From Casuarina equisetifolia (Eukaryota > Streptophyta > Magnoliopsida > Fagales > Casuarinaceae): DNA of 64,000 nucleotides. Both the position numbers and the translations under genes were made by a program. The notes below the pieces were generated by a model. That model saw nothing but the letters and a program-made list of their open reading frames with translations. It did no database searches and was not told the DNA's origin. Shown in pieces: positions 12,971 to 22,157 of this stretch (the first letter of the stretch is position 1; every line of letters starts with the position of its first letter). The stretch is taken from contig CM052358.1 in assembly GCA_028551475.1 (NCBI GenBank), forward strand, positions 3,226,501 through 3,290,500, read 5' to 3'.

Positions 12971-13105
12971 TTACTACACTTTCAACAGGTTGACTACGAG
13001 AAGAGAGGTGATGTTCATAGTTTTAGAATTGTGCTTTTGAAGCTAATTACAGGCCAGATATCAATAACAAAGACAATGGGAACCCTCGAGTTGTTCAATT
13101 GTTTA

Positions 13106-13387
13106 TGTTGAAAAAATGATGGGATGGTGGGCACAAAAGAGAAGACAAAGAAATAAAAGAGAAACAAAATGAGAAAAGAAAAGGAAGAGGAATTGCCATT
13201 ATCACAGGGCTAACCGGCCTTGTTATAATCTCACATAAGAATAAAATTACAATAAATGACAATAAATGTGATTGTTGGTAGAAAATCTTAGAGTCATTAA
13301 TGTGTAGATCTGAATGATAATAGAGAATTTTAGACAATAACTTATTGTTTGCAGGCATATAATTTTCTTATTTCTTCACATTTAACA
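13106..13387 (-). repeat. LTR of the TRIM-like element, left copy
   Basis: Shares with 13959-14256 a GA-rich half (GATGGGATGGTGGG, then AGAAGACAAAGAAATAAAAG) and an AT-rich half (TTGGTAGAAAATCTT, TAATGTGTA). The two halves are separated by a poorly conserved stretch. Confidence 0.75.
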
Positions 13388-13958
13388 TTCCCGTAAACTT
13401 ATGTATGCTAACACATTAGTCTAAGAAAAAGTTAGATGTAACACAGAATGTAAAGGCTGAGCAAGCATTAGTAAAAGAAGACTATGGCGTCTTCCACGAA
13501 ATATCTGGTGCTAGAGAATCTTGGTGAAGTTAAAAGAAAAGGACCATCCACATTTAAAAAGAACACAACATCGGCAAGGGAATTGCAAGGAATATATTTA
13601 AGAAAGATGAAAGAATCAACCTTAGAATTTCTTAAATGGGAGAGAAGAGAGGATTCAAGAGAGGCCTTGATTTATAAAAACAACCAGAGAAAAAAAAAAA
13701 GGTAGAGAGGTCTAAATAAAAATAGAAAGAAAAACAAATAACAATGAAACTAAAGAAGCCAGAATGAGCATCGGAAAATTAAAGAACAAGAAGCAATAAG
13801 GTTAAAAGGTATTTTACTCACCGGAAGGAAAATTGAGAGGAACTACCGTAAAACGTTGTTGGAATACTATAGAAACATAAATATGAAGAGAAAAGGCTGC
13901 AAGACAAGGATGAAAAAGGTATGGGAACAAGACTTTCGTCAAAAGGCTCTTGACACCA

Positions 13959-14256
13959 TGTTGAAAAACATGATGGGATGGTGGGAACAGAAGAGAAGAC
14001 AAAGAAATAAAAGAGAAAATGAAGAAAGAAAAGAAAAACAAAATGAAAAAAGGAAAGGAAGAGGAATTGTCATTATCACCATACCATCCTTTTATACACT
14101 ATTTTTAACCAATAATAATAAATGATAATAAATGTAATAGTTGGTAGAAAATCTTGAAACTACTAATGTGTATATCTTAGCAGTGGTAGAAAATTGTGAA
14201 CAATAATCTCTTATCCTTTGCACGCATGTAATTTGTTTATTTCTTCATATCTAATA
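13959..14256 (-). repeat. LTR of the TRIM-like element, right copy
   Basis: Direct repeat of 13106-13387, longer by small insertions. The primer-binding site adjoins it at 13945-13958, so it is the 5' LTR of a minus-strand element. Confidence 0.75.
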
Positions 14257-14424
14257 ATTTAGCCCCTTGTCATGGGTTATAAGAAACATTGTTTGGAGAC
14301 AGAAATAGCATCTATGGCCTCGATTTCCGTCCAAAGCCCGTGGAGTCAAATGCTAATGAAAAGGAATAAGTGCTTGGAAATAAAAAAGGCTTTGAACAAA
14401 AACGTGGAATCGGGGTCTAATTAG

Positions 14425-14859
14425 GGAATCCTTCCATCTGTTGAAATTGATCCTGCTGGGCTTCAGACTGAAAGGGTTGCTATAGTCACTATAGAGTTTT
14501 TGAACTTTATGGATGCATAAAGAATATGAGTTACGAAATTCTTTCTTTCTTATTTCTTGCTGCTTCTTTTTTTCTTTTATTTTCTTTCTTTCTTTTTTTT
14601 CCTTTTTTTTTTCTTTTTTTCGGCCTTTGAGGAAGGACTATTATAGGCCGTCAAGAAACGAAAGAAAAACATACTCAGAGAGCTTTAGGGTATTGGGTCC
14701 ATTGACAATCCTGATTGGAGATTCAGTTTAAAGCCAAGATTATGAACTCCATTTTACAACAAGATAGAGGAGTACAATCTAGTCTCACCAAGTGTAGACC
14801 TTTTATTCATGCAAAATGCTAAGACTGAAAATTTATTTAGAATCTGAAAGCTTCAGTTC
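14425..14859. other. Spacer with a T-rich tract
   Basis: About 435 bp without a recognisable gene. It holds a long pyrimidine/T-rich stretch around 14541-14622, then the 3' flank of the cysteine-rich peptide gene, which is read from the right. Confidence 0.5.
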
Positions 14860-15148
14860 TCATGGGGTCCCCTTCTGAGACTGAGTATTGAGAGGCGAAG
14901 CGCAGCACTTGCAACAGAAGCCTCGTGGTGGAGTTGTGCAACATAAACAAGCAGGACATACGAGTCCTGAAACTGCAAGACAGAAAGAAAATAAGACTAC
15001 GATCTTGTCCTGGTCGACGACATGTAAGCTGGTAATTGTTTTTACCTTTTTGAGTCACTCGAACTGCATCACATGTTGCCAATGGAGATAAGATCATCGC
15101 AAACATGAAGAGCGTCGCCAGGGTAGATTTCAAAGAGCTACTAGCCAT
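14860..15148 (-). CDS. Small secreted cysteine-rich peptide, 71 residues
   Basis: Two exons, 15148-15046 and 14972-14860, give 71 residues. Residues 1 to about 29 form a signal peptide (hydrophobic LATLFMFAMILSPLATC), so the product should enter the secretory pathway. The mature part is short and holds CPACLCCTTPPRGFCCKCC, eight cysteines in 19 residues arranged CxxCxCC-x7-CCxCC, followed by a polar tail ending GTP. The intron (14973-15045) has GTAAAA and TTGCAG ends; a second acceptor six bases downstream would remove two residues. Reading through the intron without splicing loses the cysteine pattern, which supports the splice. I do not recognise a named family; plants have many small apoplastic Cys-rich peptides, but the doubled CC pairs also suggest metal binding. 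Function unknown. Confidence 0.72.
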
Positions 15149-15201
15149 TGCTTAATGTGATAGATTTGCTAAGATGAACTCCCAGTGGAAGAATGGCGGG
15201 G

Positions 15202-15211
15202 TATATATATT
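15202..15211 (-). promoter_or_regulatory. Putative TATA box of the cysteine-rich peptide gene
   Basis: TATATATA run about 55 bp upstream of the ATG at 15148, implying a short 5' leader. It supports this being a real transcription unit. Confidence 0.55.
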
Positions 15212-15396
15212 TAGGTACTCTCTGCCTTGAGCCACACGGCGCTTCATTTGCATTCTGCAGCTTTTTTTGAATGGAAAGGTTGACTTCGGAAGTTTTTAAT
15301 GGGCTTTTACATCTATGTTTGTGTTTTTGACAGCTAGATGATGCGACTTTGACTTTGCTCAACTCATTGCTCGTAATTTACGGAAGTAGCAACTAA

Positions 15397-15566
15397 ACTT
15401 TTACATACGAACAAATAAAGAAATTATATGTATACAAATGATAAGAGATTATTGTCCAAGATTTTTTACCACAGCTCATATCTACACATTAATGGTTCCA
15501 AAATTTTCTATCAAACATTACATTTATTGTCATTTATTATTATTGATTAAAAATTGCATATAAAAA
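15397..15566 (+). repeat. Inverted fragment of the TRIM-like LTR
   Basis: The reverse complement of this stretch aligns with the AT-rich half of the LTRs at 13106-13387 and 13959-14256, sharing for example TTAATGTGTAGAT and AATAAATGACAATAAATGT. The GA-rich half is absent, so this is a truncated third copy in opposite orientation to the complete element. Confidence 0.65.
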
Positions 15567-16514
15567 AAAAGTTATGATTCTATTTTGTAATAAGGAATGA
15601 AATTTAATGTGGGATGACTTTGGATGAATGAGCCTTTTCCCATTGATTATTCTAGACTTCGTGCAACTCACGTTGCAAGAAAACTCAATAGGTTTCTTAG
15701 TACATGCTGAATCCATTAACCCTTTCTGAATCATTTTCAACTTGAAGTGGGATCACTACCTCCATGGGTGTTCTGACTCGGTTTATCAGCTTCGGCTTCC
15801 AGCAAAGTTAGTAGTACATGATCTAAACATGACCTCAAGAAATGTTTGAAACTTGTTATTGCTCTCCCTTCATCGAGAAAGATTGTGCGAGAAAAAATTC
15901 AGTTAAGGGGGCATTTATTCTTCCGTTTGGTTGTTCTCCGTAGCTATTGTCAATGTCCACATTGCTAAAGAAGGTCCTATAATGCAATTATATGTAAACC
16001 CGTTCTTTCCCTTGAACTAATTTTTGTGTTAGATAAGAGTTTTGTAACATAGCATTAAAATCTGAATTTCCTTAGCATCCCCACTGTAGATATGCCAAAA
16101 GTTTTATTCATTTTGGACCATCGTAAGAGGTGTGTTAAAATAGGTCAAACCATCGTAGTGAGAGATGAAATAATCTCATATTGTTAAGAAAAAATCTTGT
16201 GATGAAGTTTATATGCAATAAATATCTCCTTTATTAAGCTTTTGAATTAAATATGAACTTCATAATAACAAATAAACTCTTGATACAATAAAACTTGATA
16301 TTTTTATTCATAACTATAATCACACTGGAAACTCTCAAACAGAACTAAAATTACACACAAAATAGAGCTCTAGCATTATTTAATATATGATCTCGGAAAG
16401 GTTCAACTCTGACTTGAAAAGCTCTGATTTACTCTCACCAACTACCTATGTACCAGGTAAGTACTCCGTTGCACTTGCCCCTCTGCATTTATCAAACTTC
16501 GATTCCTCTGTGTT
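15567..16514. other. Spacer and 3' flank of the inositol oxygenase gene
   Basis: About 950 bp of AT-rich DNA without a recognisable gene. The right part (about 16200-16514) should hold the MIOX 3' UTR; minus-strand AATAAA-like signals occur near 16230. Confidence 0.45.
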
Positions 16515-19337
16515 TCACCATTTTAGCTTGGCAGGAAAGTACTGTAACAACACAGATAATGTTAAGAACAATGGTTTATTGAAATACAGGGGATTTAAGG
16601 GAAGAATTATGGCTAGCTTGATAATGCAAACTTGTTCTCACCTTCTCAATGAGGGAAAGATAGTATGGCTTAACCTCTTCAACGTCAATTCGAACTTTGC
16701 TCTTGCTGTAGAGGTCATATTTGCTGCATAAAAAGAAAAAACCAAGTTCATATTTAGTTAATTCAATGAGAGCTGTGACTTCCATAATCAATGGCCAAAG
16801 AAAGCATATAATAATCTTACTTGAAAACTTCTAGCCATTTCAGATTCTCAACGTCCTCCTCGTTCATTAGATGCTTATAAGCCCCTGCCCTATGTAATGC
16901 TGCAATACCAAGTATCTCCATTAGAATTAGTTTCTCAGAGAACCAGACACTCTTATTACTCCTCTGTTCTTGTAGTTACCGTAGAATGAGTGGTATCTGA
17001 TGATGAAAAGACCTGCCGAAGGCAGAGTAGTTTTATTCTCCTTCGCCACCTGAAAAACATGCCAAAGTTCTAGATATTATGATTGCAAGCAATGAAATAA
17101 CGTTAAATCATTTGTATGGACTCGAAAGATGTACCAAGTACATGTAGTCGTCGTGTCCCCAAGACATCATTACGTTGTCAAGTCCGCATCCCTCAGTGTA
17201 AACTCCATATTTAGTGTTGTAAGTAGGGTCGTTAGAGTCTGGATTTTCCTTGAAATACTGTGGCCACAGTTTAATATTAGCTTAAGATTTGATAGACCCG
17301 AGTTTCTTTGATCAAATACTTTGTAATTATCTCTTTCATTGAGTATAAAACTAGTGGAACAAACTACCTTGTGATGGACAATTGACTCGTCGAAAGCACA
17401 GCCGACAGGGTATGTGTCACCTGTGTTACGAGTCACGATTCGGTAAATAGAAAATGAAAAAAATGAAATGATATCAATTTTCTTCACAATTAGTTGTCAT
17501 AGTTAGCTGCAACACTGACCTACAACAGCCCATTGAGGAAGTCCGCCGAAGCCAGGAAGAAGAAGCACCTTCCCAAGATCTGAAGCAAATTTAGCAACAA
17601 AATTAGCTAAGAGCTCCTCAGATTATATTAAATTACAACGCTTGTGTATGCATATCAAACGAACCCAAGCTAAATAACACCCAAGTCTAGAAAAACATAG
17701 ATTAACAAATTTCACCGGAGCCCAGCCAATAATGAGCCAGTGACTTTGAACAAATTTGAGTTTTACCCAAGTGAAAGGTTTCCATGTATCATGGGAAAAT
17801 TTACTGCTAACTCTTACCAGCCACATTTCAAGAACAAATGATATCTCTTATGAACCTAAGTAACACTATCAGGATCAGACCAATTTCTCCTCTTAAAATT
17901 TATTATTACCAAAATAGATACATGAACATATAAGGAACCTATCATGCCAAAATATTAATTACATGAAACATGTATTGTTTAAAAAAAGTACCATGGATAA
18001 GGCCGGTGAGGTGCAGCCAATCTTCACTGGGATAATCCTTTCTAATGGCTTCAGCAGTTTGCAACAAGTGCTCGATTTGGGGCTCGTCCAAGTCCGGGTC
18101 ACTCTCATCCACAACTTCATTGAGAAGTTCACAACATTCCCAGATGCTCATCTCCATCCTGTTCAACCTTCCATACTCTTCTCTCATCTTCCTCACCTGC
18201 ATATAGTCAGTCATCCGCAGAAATTAATGTCTTTCATCAAATTAGTAAAATATGAAGCAAATGGACCGCCGGTTTAATTATTACAAAGTCATAAGTCTGG
18301 TTAATGTGGTTGATCCGGTAGAAGTTCTCCACGCCTTCTTGTCTCTCGCTTTCGGCATCATAATCCCTGTTTTGCAATATTCGTACAAGATTAATTACAA
18401 CTACAAAACATAGTAAACAAAAAACATGGGCTTCTCTGTCTCTTTTGGGGCCCAATTCCATGGCAAGTAGGCTTTTTGGCCCATAAACAAGTAGGAACTT
18501 TCTCCCCAATCATTAGTGCTAGTTTCTATCATAAACACATCCTAAAATATCAACGTTTCTGACCAATCCGACACGTAAATGTCAACATCTTTAATGTAGA
18601 TCCGATACAATGCCGCGTAAGACGTCCTTTCAGATCCCGAGTTAACTCTTCATACGTTTTGTAAAGAATAGCAAAAACGAAAGGTAGCGAAATCTAAAGC
18701 TTTTTGGGGTAATTTTGATGTAACCCAGAGGCACAACACCACCGTCCAATTATTATCTCCATTCTCAAGTATCCCATCGGTTTTCATTCAGAAATAAAAG
18801 GCAAAGATGATATTTAGTGGGTCTGCTTTTTTATGAATATTTTAATCTAAGATCAGGCATGTTTCCATGTGACAAAGTCCCTCTTTATGGTAGTTTTTTG
18901 CTGATCAGCCCAATATTTGCAGATCTTGTGCAAAGATTATATCTTGCAATTCTATTTTTGGATCTTTCTGGGTTGTAACAGGAAAGTAACGCAAAAGAAC
19001 AGACCTAAAGGTGTGGCCGAATGAGTTGATCTGTGGCACAACAAACCCACCATCCAACACCAATTCTTTCTCCTCGACAGGGATCTTATTTTGCTCTGCT
19101 TCAACGCCTGTAATGAAAGGATATTATTATTCCAGAATCCTGACCCAAAAAATTGAATATCTCTACGGTGGTGTGCATCAAAGATTAATGAACCAAAAAA
19201 AAAAAAAAGAGAAAAAAAAATTACAATACCCACTTGAAAATTATAATATTCAAAAATAATTTCAAAAAAAAAAAAAGGAAAGAGAGACAGAGATTAAAAA
19301 AAATACCAAACTCCGGCTGCTCAATGAGGATAGTCAT
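16515..19337 (-). CDS. MIOX: myo-Inositol oxygenase
   Basis: Oxidises myo-inositol with O2 to D-glucuronate, the entry of the inositol route to UDP-glucuronate for cell-wall sugars; a cytosolic di-iron enzyme. Eleven exons: 19337-19307, 19107-19005, 18366-18285, 18196-17992, 17579-17520, 17420-17368, 17257-17135, 17049-16980, 16899-16821, 16723-16642 and 16541-16515; they sum to 304 residues, close to the usual plant length of about 310. Family hallmarks are clear: [20 protein letters not shown], the His-Asp pair in LIHDLGK (residues 140-141), [44 protein letters not shown] and the C-terminal YFPAKLKW. The iron-ligand histidines and aspartates expected from the family are present. The last exon codes only eight residues. 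No damage seen. Confidence 0.97.
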
Positions 19338-19455
19338 CCTGACACAAATCGGAACCACACAATCTCAAGCAAGCAAAGCAAAAAAGCAGGAAATCTAAAG
19401 AGTGGCAACGAAGGGCTGAGCGATGGTTGCATTTTGGGTTGAGGAAAAAGGCTGG

Positions 19456-19463
19456 TATTTATA
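19456..19463 (-). promoter_or_regulatory. Putative TATA box of MIOX
   Basis: TATAAATA on the minus strand, about 120 bp upstream of the start codon at 19337, with a CCAAT sequence (minus strand) directly upstream at 19464-19468. Confidence 0.55.
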
Positions 19464-20006
19464 ATTGGCCGGAGAGTCCTTCCCTGAGAATTTGGGGGTC
19501 CTGAGTCCTTCGCTGAAAATCTTTAAGTTTTCCTTTACTTCTATTTAATTGTTACGCATTTATCAGATAATATCCGATAACAACGTAGTCTTTATATTTT
19601 TATCCAGCAAAGAAAGCCAAAGCAACGAAACAGCGACAAAGTTGGAAACAGAAGGGACTCCTCCGCAACTTGGCAAGTGAAAGACGAAGCGACGGAGGGC
19701 GCGTGAGTCGGAGGAGACGCGCGAACTTCTGATTTACTTGCCTAATCTTACGGTTCCCTGATAATTATCTTCTACGTGGGTCCCGCGCTTGGGATCTCTT
19801 CGTCACGACCGAGTCAGCATGGAGCTGGACGTCACTATCCATCGATCGTCACGGCGTTTCCCGTGGGGCTCACCTGACGTGGCATCTACTCGATCTGGTA
19901 CATCCGTTTTGTTTTATTAGGGGGGGGGTTCTACCGCCACGCCACGCTGACTCTCCGATCCGTCGAAACCAAACGGCTGCCAGGCTGCCACGTCTCGCCC
20001 CTCTTA

Positions 20007-20012
20007 CACGTG
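20007..20012. promoter_or_regulatory. G-box (CACGTG) upstream of MIOX
   Basis: Palindromic CACGTG within TTACACGTGCACGG, 670 bp upstream of the MIOX start codon. A known plant bHLH/bZIP site; actual use is unproven. Confidence 0.35.
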
Positions 20013-22157
20013 CACGGATTGTCAACGTGTTGGCCTCAAAGGTCGGGCGTACTTTGTTGTACACGGCACAACCTAATGATAGGCTCGATCTTTTCGGTTT
20101 TTGACAATTCAAAGTTAAATTTTGAGGAGGTCAAGACCAAGATTTTGGGTCTATTTTGACAATCAAGGTTCACCCTTTGGTGGGAAACCAAGGCAGGATT
20201 ATGTTAAGCACAACTTGCTGACGAGTGGATGTCTATGAAAACACTAAGTTAAAGAGGTTAAAGAGGAGGAAAAAATGCACGTTGCTGTCAAGTTGTTAAC
20301 GAGCAGACGGCTCACAGCTCGAGAGTCATACCAAGATAATGTATAAAAGGTGGGTCAGAAAAAAGGATGAGATATTTAAGTGGGAGGTGGAGACTTTCCG
20401 CGGATAACTTTTGAGCTTGATGCATGAGTTTCATTTTTTCTTCATTTTATAGAAGAAACAGATTTGCTGGATTACACAATAGATTTGTCCTTTCTTGCTT
20501 TTTCTAAGTTATCTTTTACTTAGAAGTGCGTTTGCCATTGATTACATACCCAACTTCAGTAAACTTGATCTTTTGAAGGGCTTCTCTAACTTTTATCTTT
20601 GCATTCTATCCAAGGAAAACGATGATTTTGCTCGTGGAGTGCTCGCACAGAGTAGGAAAGAAAGATAAGTTTCAACATGTATCTTGATAGCTTAAGGAAA
20701 AGGAATTTCGTATTCTAGTTCTACGCTTCGTCACGACTTGCTCATGCATGCTCATGCGCAATACACCTTGAGACGTGAACCAAGTAGGCTGCAGAAGTAC
20801 AGAGTACGTGTCCCTGTGGGTGTCTGGGTGGGAGAAAGACAGCAACACAGGGCTGAATGACATGCTGTTGGGGCGGATACTGTCACTATCGTTTTGCTGG
20901 TGATTGATGGCCTTTCTTGGTGGCACAGTTTACGAGGAGATGAAACTCACTACCTTCCATTTACCACATATTCTGAGAGTCCAAACCTGTTTTCATGACC
21001 AAGGGCCGTGAGATATAGGAATATACACTTGTTGCTTCCTCAAAATATCTTCGTGCATTCATGGCTAGAGCTCGTGCCACTTGGAACAAGAAGACAGACG
21101 GAAAAAGAGTAGAAGAACTCGTGCAGCAAGTGACAGCAAGCTGTAAGCCAATCAATGTTTGGTGCAAGGGACAAAACTTCTGGTCAAGGATTCTTGTTAA
21201 AAAAAAAAGCCAAATTTTGCCGACCACCGGATATGCTCATGAACTGGTAGTCTTTTGGGTAAGTAAAAGAATTCTTTGGGTCTCATTCTTCGTGGTTAGA
21301 GATAGCACCAGTCCATCTTTTCCGTAGAATAGGAAAACAGAGGACAGTGACTGATAAATGTTAGGTTAGGTAAAAGATGAGAAAACCTCTTTATCTAACT
21401 AATTCTACACTAACCTGTCGACCCAATTCTCCAAGTTTGAAAGGGGGTTGGATGCTACTTTAATTGATATCCTACATTAATATATGTATGTCATGCTTCT
21501 GATTTTTTAAGTACACATCAAGGAAGAAACTTCCAAAGGTTGTTCAGAAGCAGACATTGAAGTTCACAGAAGACCTGCCCCACAAGTAATCTCTCTTTTC
21601 CCCACGAAACAGAAATACAACCTCAAAAAAGTCACGCCCCCTCCAAGACCAGAAACCTGTTTAGTATATCCAAACATAATAGAAAAAATGTTCTTTCCCT
21701 TCTATTTATTACAATTTTACCACCTTCAATTGAAACGAAAATATGTCAAGAAGACACTATTTCATTCTTTATTATTTTGTCATTTAATTACTGAACATCA
21801 AATAATTCAAAAATGTATCTTTTTAGCTCCAAGTCACAATCATGAAAGTATTATCCTTCTTCTCTTCCCTGTAGCCAACTCGAAGCGAACACGTTTGGTT
21901 TTCTATTCAATATACATGTTCATAAGACGGGGCTAAATTAAACTGCAAGAAACTTGACTGGAATCATATACAAATCTGACAAAGGATCCTGAACTAAGCT
22001 AAAGGTTCAAATTTAAGACAGACAAACAAAAAAAAAAAAAAACCGATGCAGCTAGTTAGACATTGAAGTCAGGACTAGGCTGCCTGAAAATCTGTTCTGA
22101 GGGCAGCCTCAGTGTTAATATGTTGTGATGCTAATAAATCCGGGAGACGGAGGTTGT

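Larger units (their letters stand above)
13106..14256 (-). mobile_element. TRIM-like non-autonomous LTR retrotransposon
   Basis: 1151 bp: direct terminal repeats of 282 bp (13106-13387) and 298 bp (13959-14256) around 571 bp of non-coding DNA. On the minus strand the LTRs start TG (TA in the decayed right copy) and end CA. A primer-binding site, TGGTGTCAAGAGCC on the minus strand at 13945-13958, touches the right LTR and resembles the initiator-Met tRNA complement. Flanking five-base sequences are GTTTA (13101-13105) and ATTTA (14257-14261), four of five identical. Small size, non-coding interior and tRNA-primed ends fit terminal-repeat retrotransposons in miniature. I see no convincing polypurine tract. 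The LTRs look roughly three-quarters identical, so it is much older than the copia element. Confidence 0.72.
12971..14424 (+). pseudogene. Decayed last kinase exon of a malectin/LRR receptor kinase, split by a TRIM-like insertion
   Basis: A relic of the C-terminal kinase exon of the receptor family seen at 1-5875, in opposite orientation. An acceptor GTGCAG ends at 12970; the exon starts in phase 2 with YYTFNRLT, then shifts frame into EKRGDVHSFRIVLLKLITGQ, a clear version of the family's EKSDVYSFGIVLLELITGQ subdomain. It is interrupted at 13105 by the element at 13106-14256. Past that, 14283-14424 reads LETEIASMASISVQ and KCLEIKKALN, matching the family's C-terminal helices, and stops at 14422-14424. 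The DPRL region between the halves is missing or unrecognisable. With frameshifts, stops and no upstream exons, it is not functional. Confidence 0.75.
19338..22157. other. Intergenic region: MIOX promoter and MED6 3' flank
   Basis: 2.8 kb without a gene I can support. The part nearest MIOX (about 19670-20060) is unusually GC-rich for this window and has several ACGT-core elements: a G-box CACGTG at 20007-20012 and TGACGTGG at 19875-19882, both typical targets of bZIP/bHLH factors. A GTATAAAAGG sequence on the plus strand near 20340 resembles a TATA box, but no convincing plus-strand coding sequence follows. Short open frames at 20672-20926 and 20961-21327 show no family I know. Confidence 0.5.

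Noticed and set aside
13484..13705. Plus-strand 73-codon frame starting MASSTKYLVLENLG
   Set aside because: It lies in the interior of the TRIM-like element, is Lys/Arg-rich because of A-rich DNA, and matches no family. Kept only as part of the element.
14541..14622. Long T-rich tract, as a possible retroposon poly(A) tail on the minus strand
   Set aside because: It is mixed with C and G, has no adjoining target duplication and no retroposed gene beside it.
20961..21327. Overlapping frames on both strands (plus starts MARARATWNKK)
   Set aside because: The wording vaguely recalls SANT/Myb-like proteins, but no motif is complete, no introns extend it and the opposite strand is equally open. 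Not supportable.
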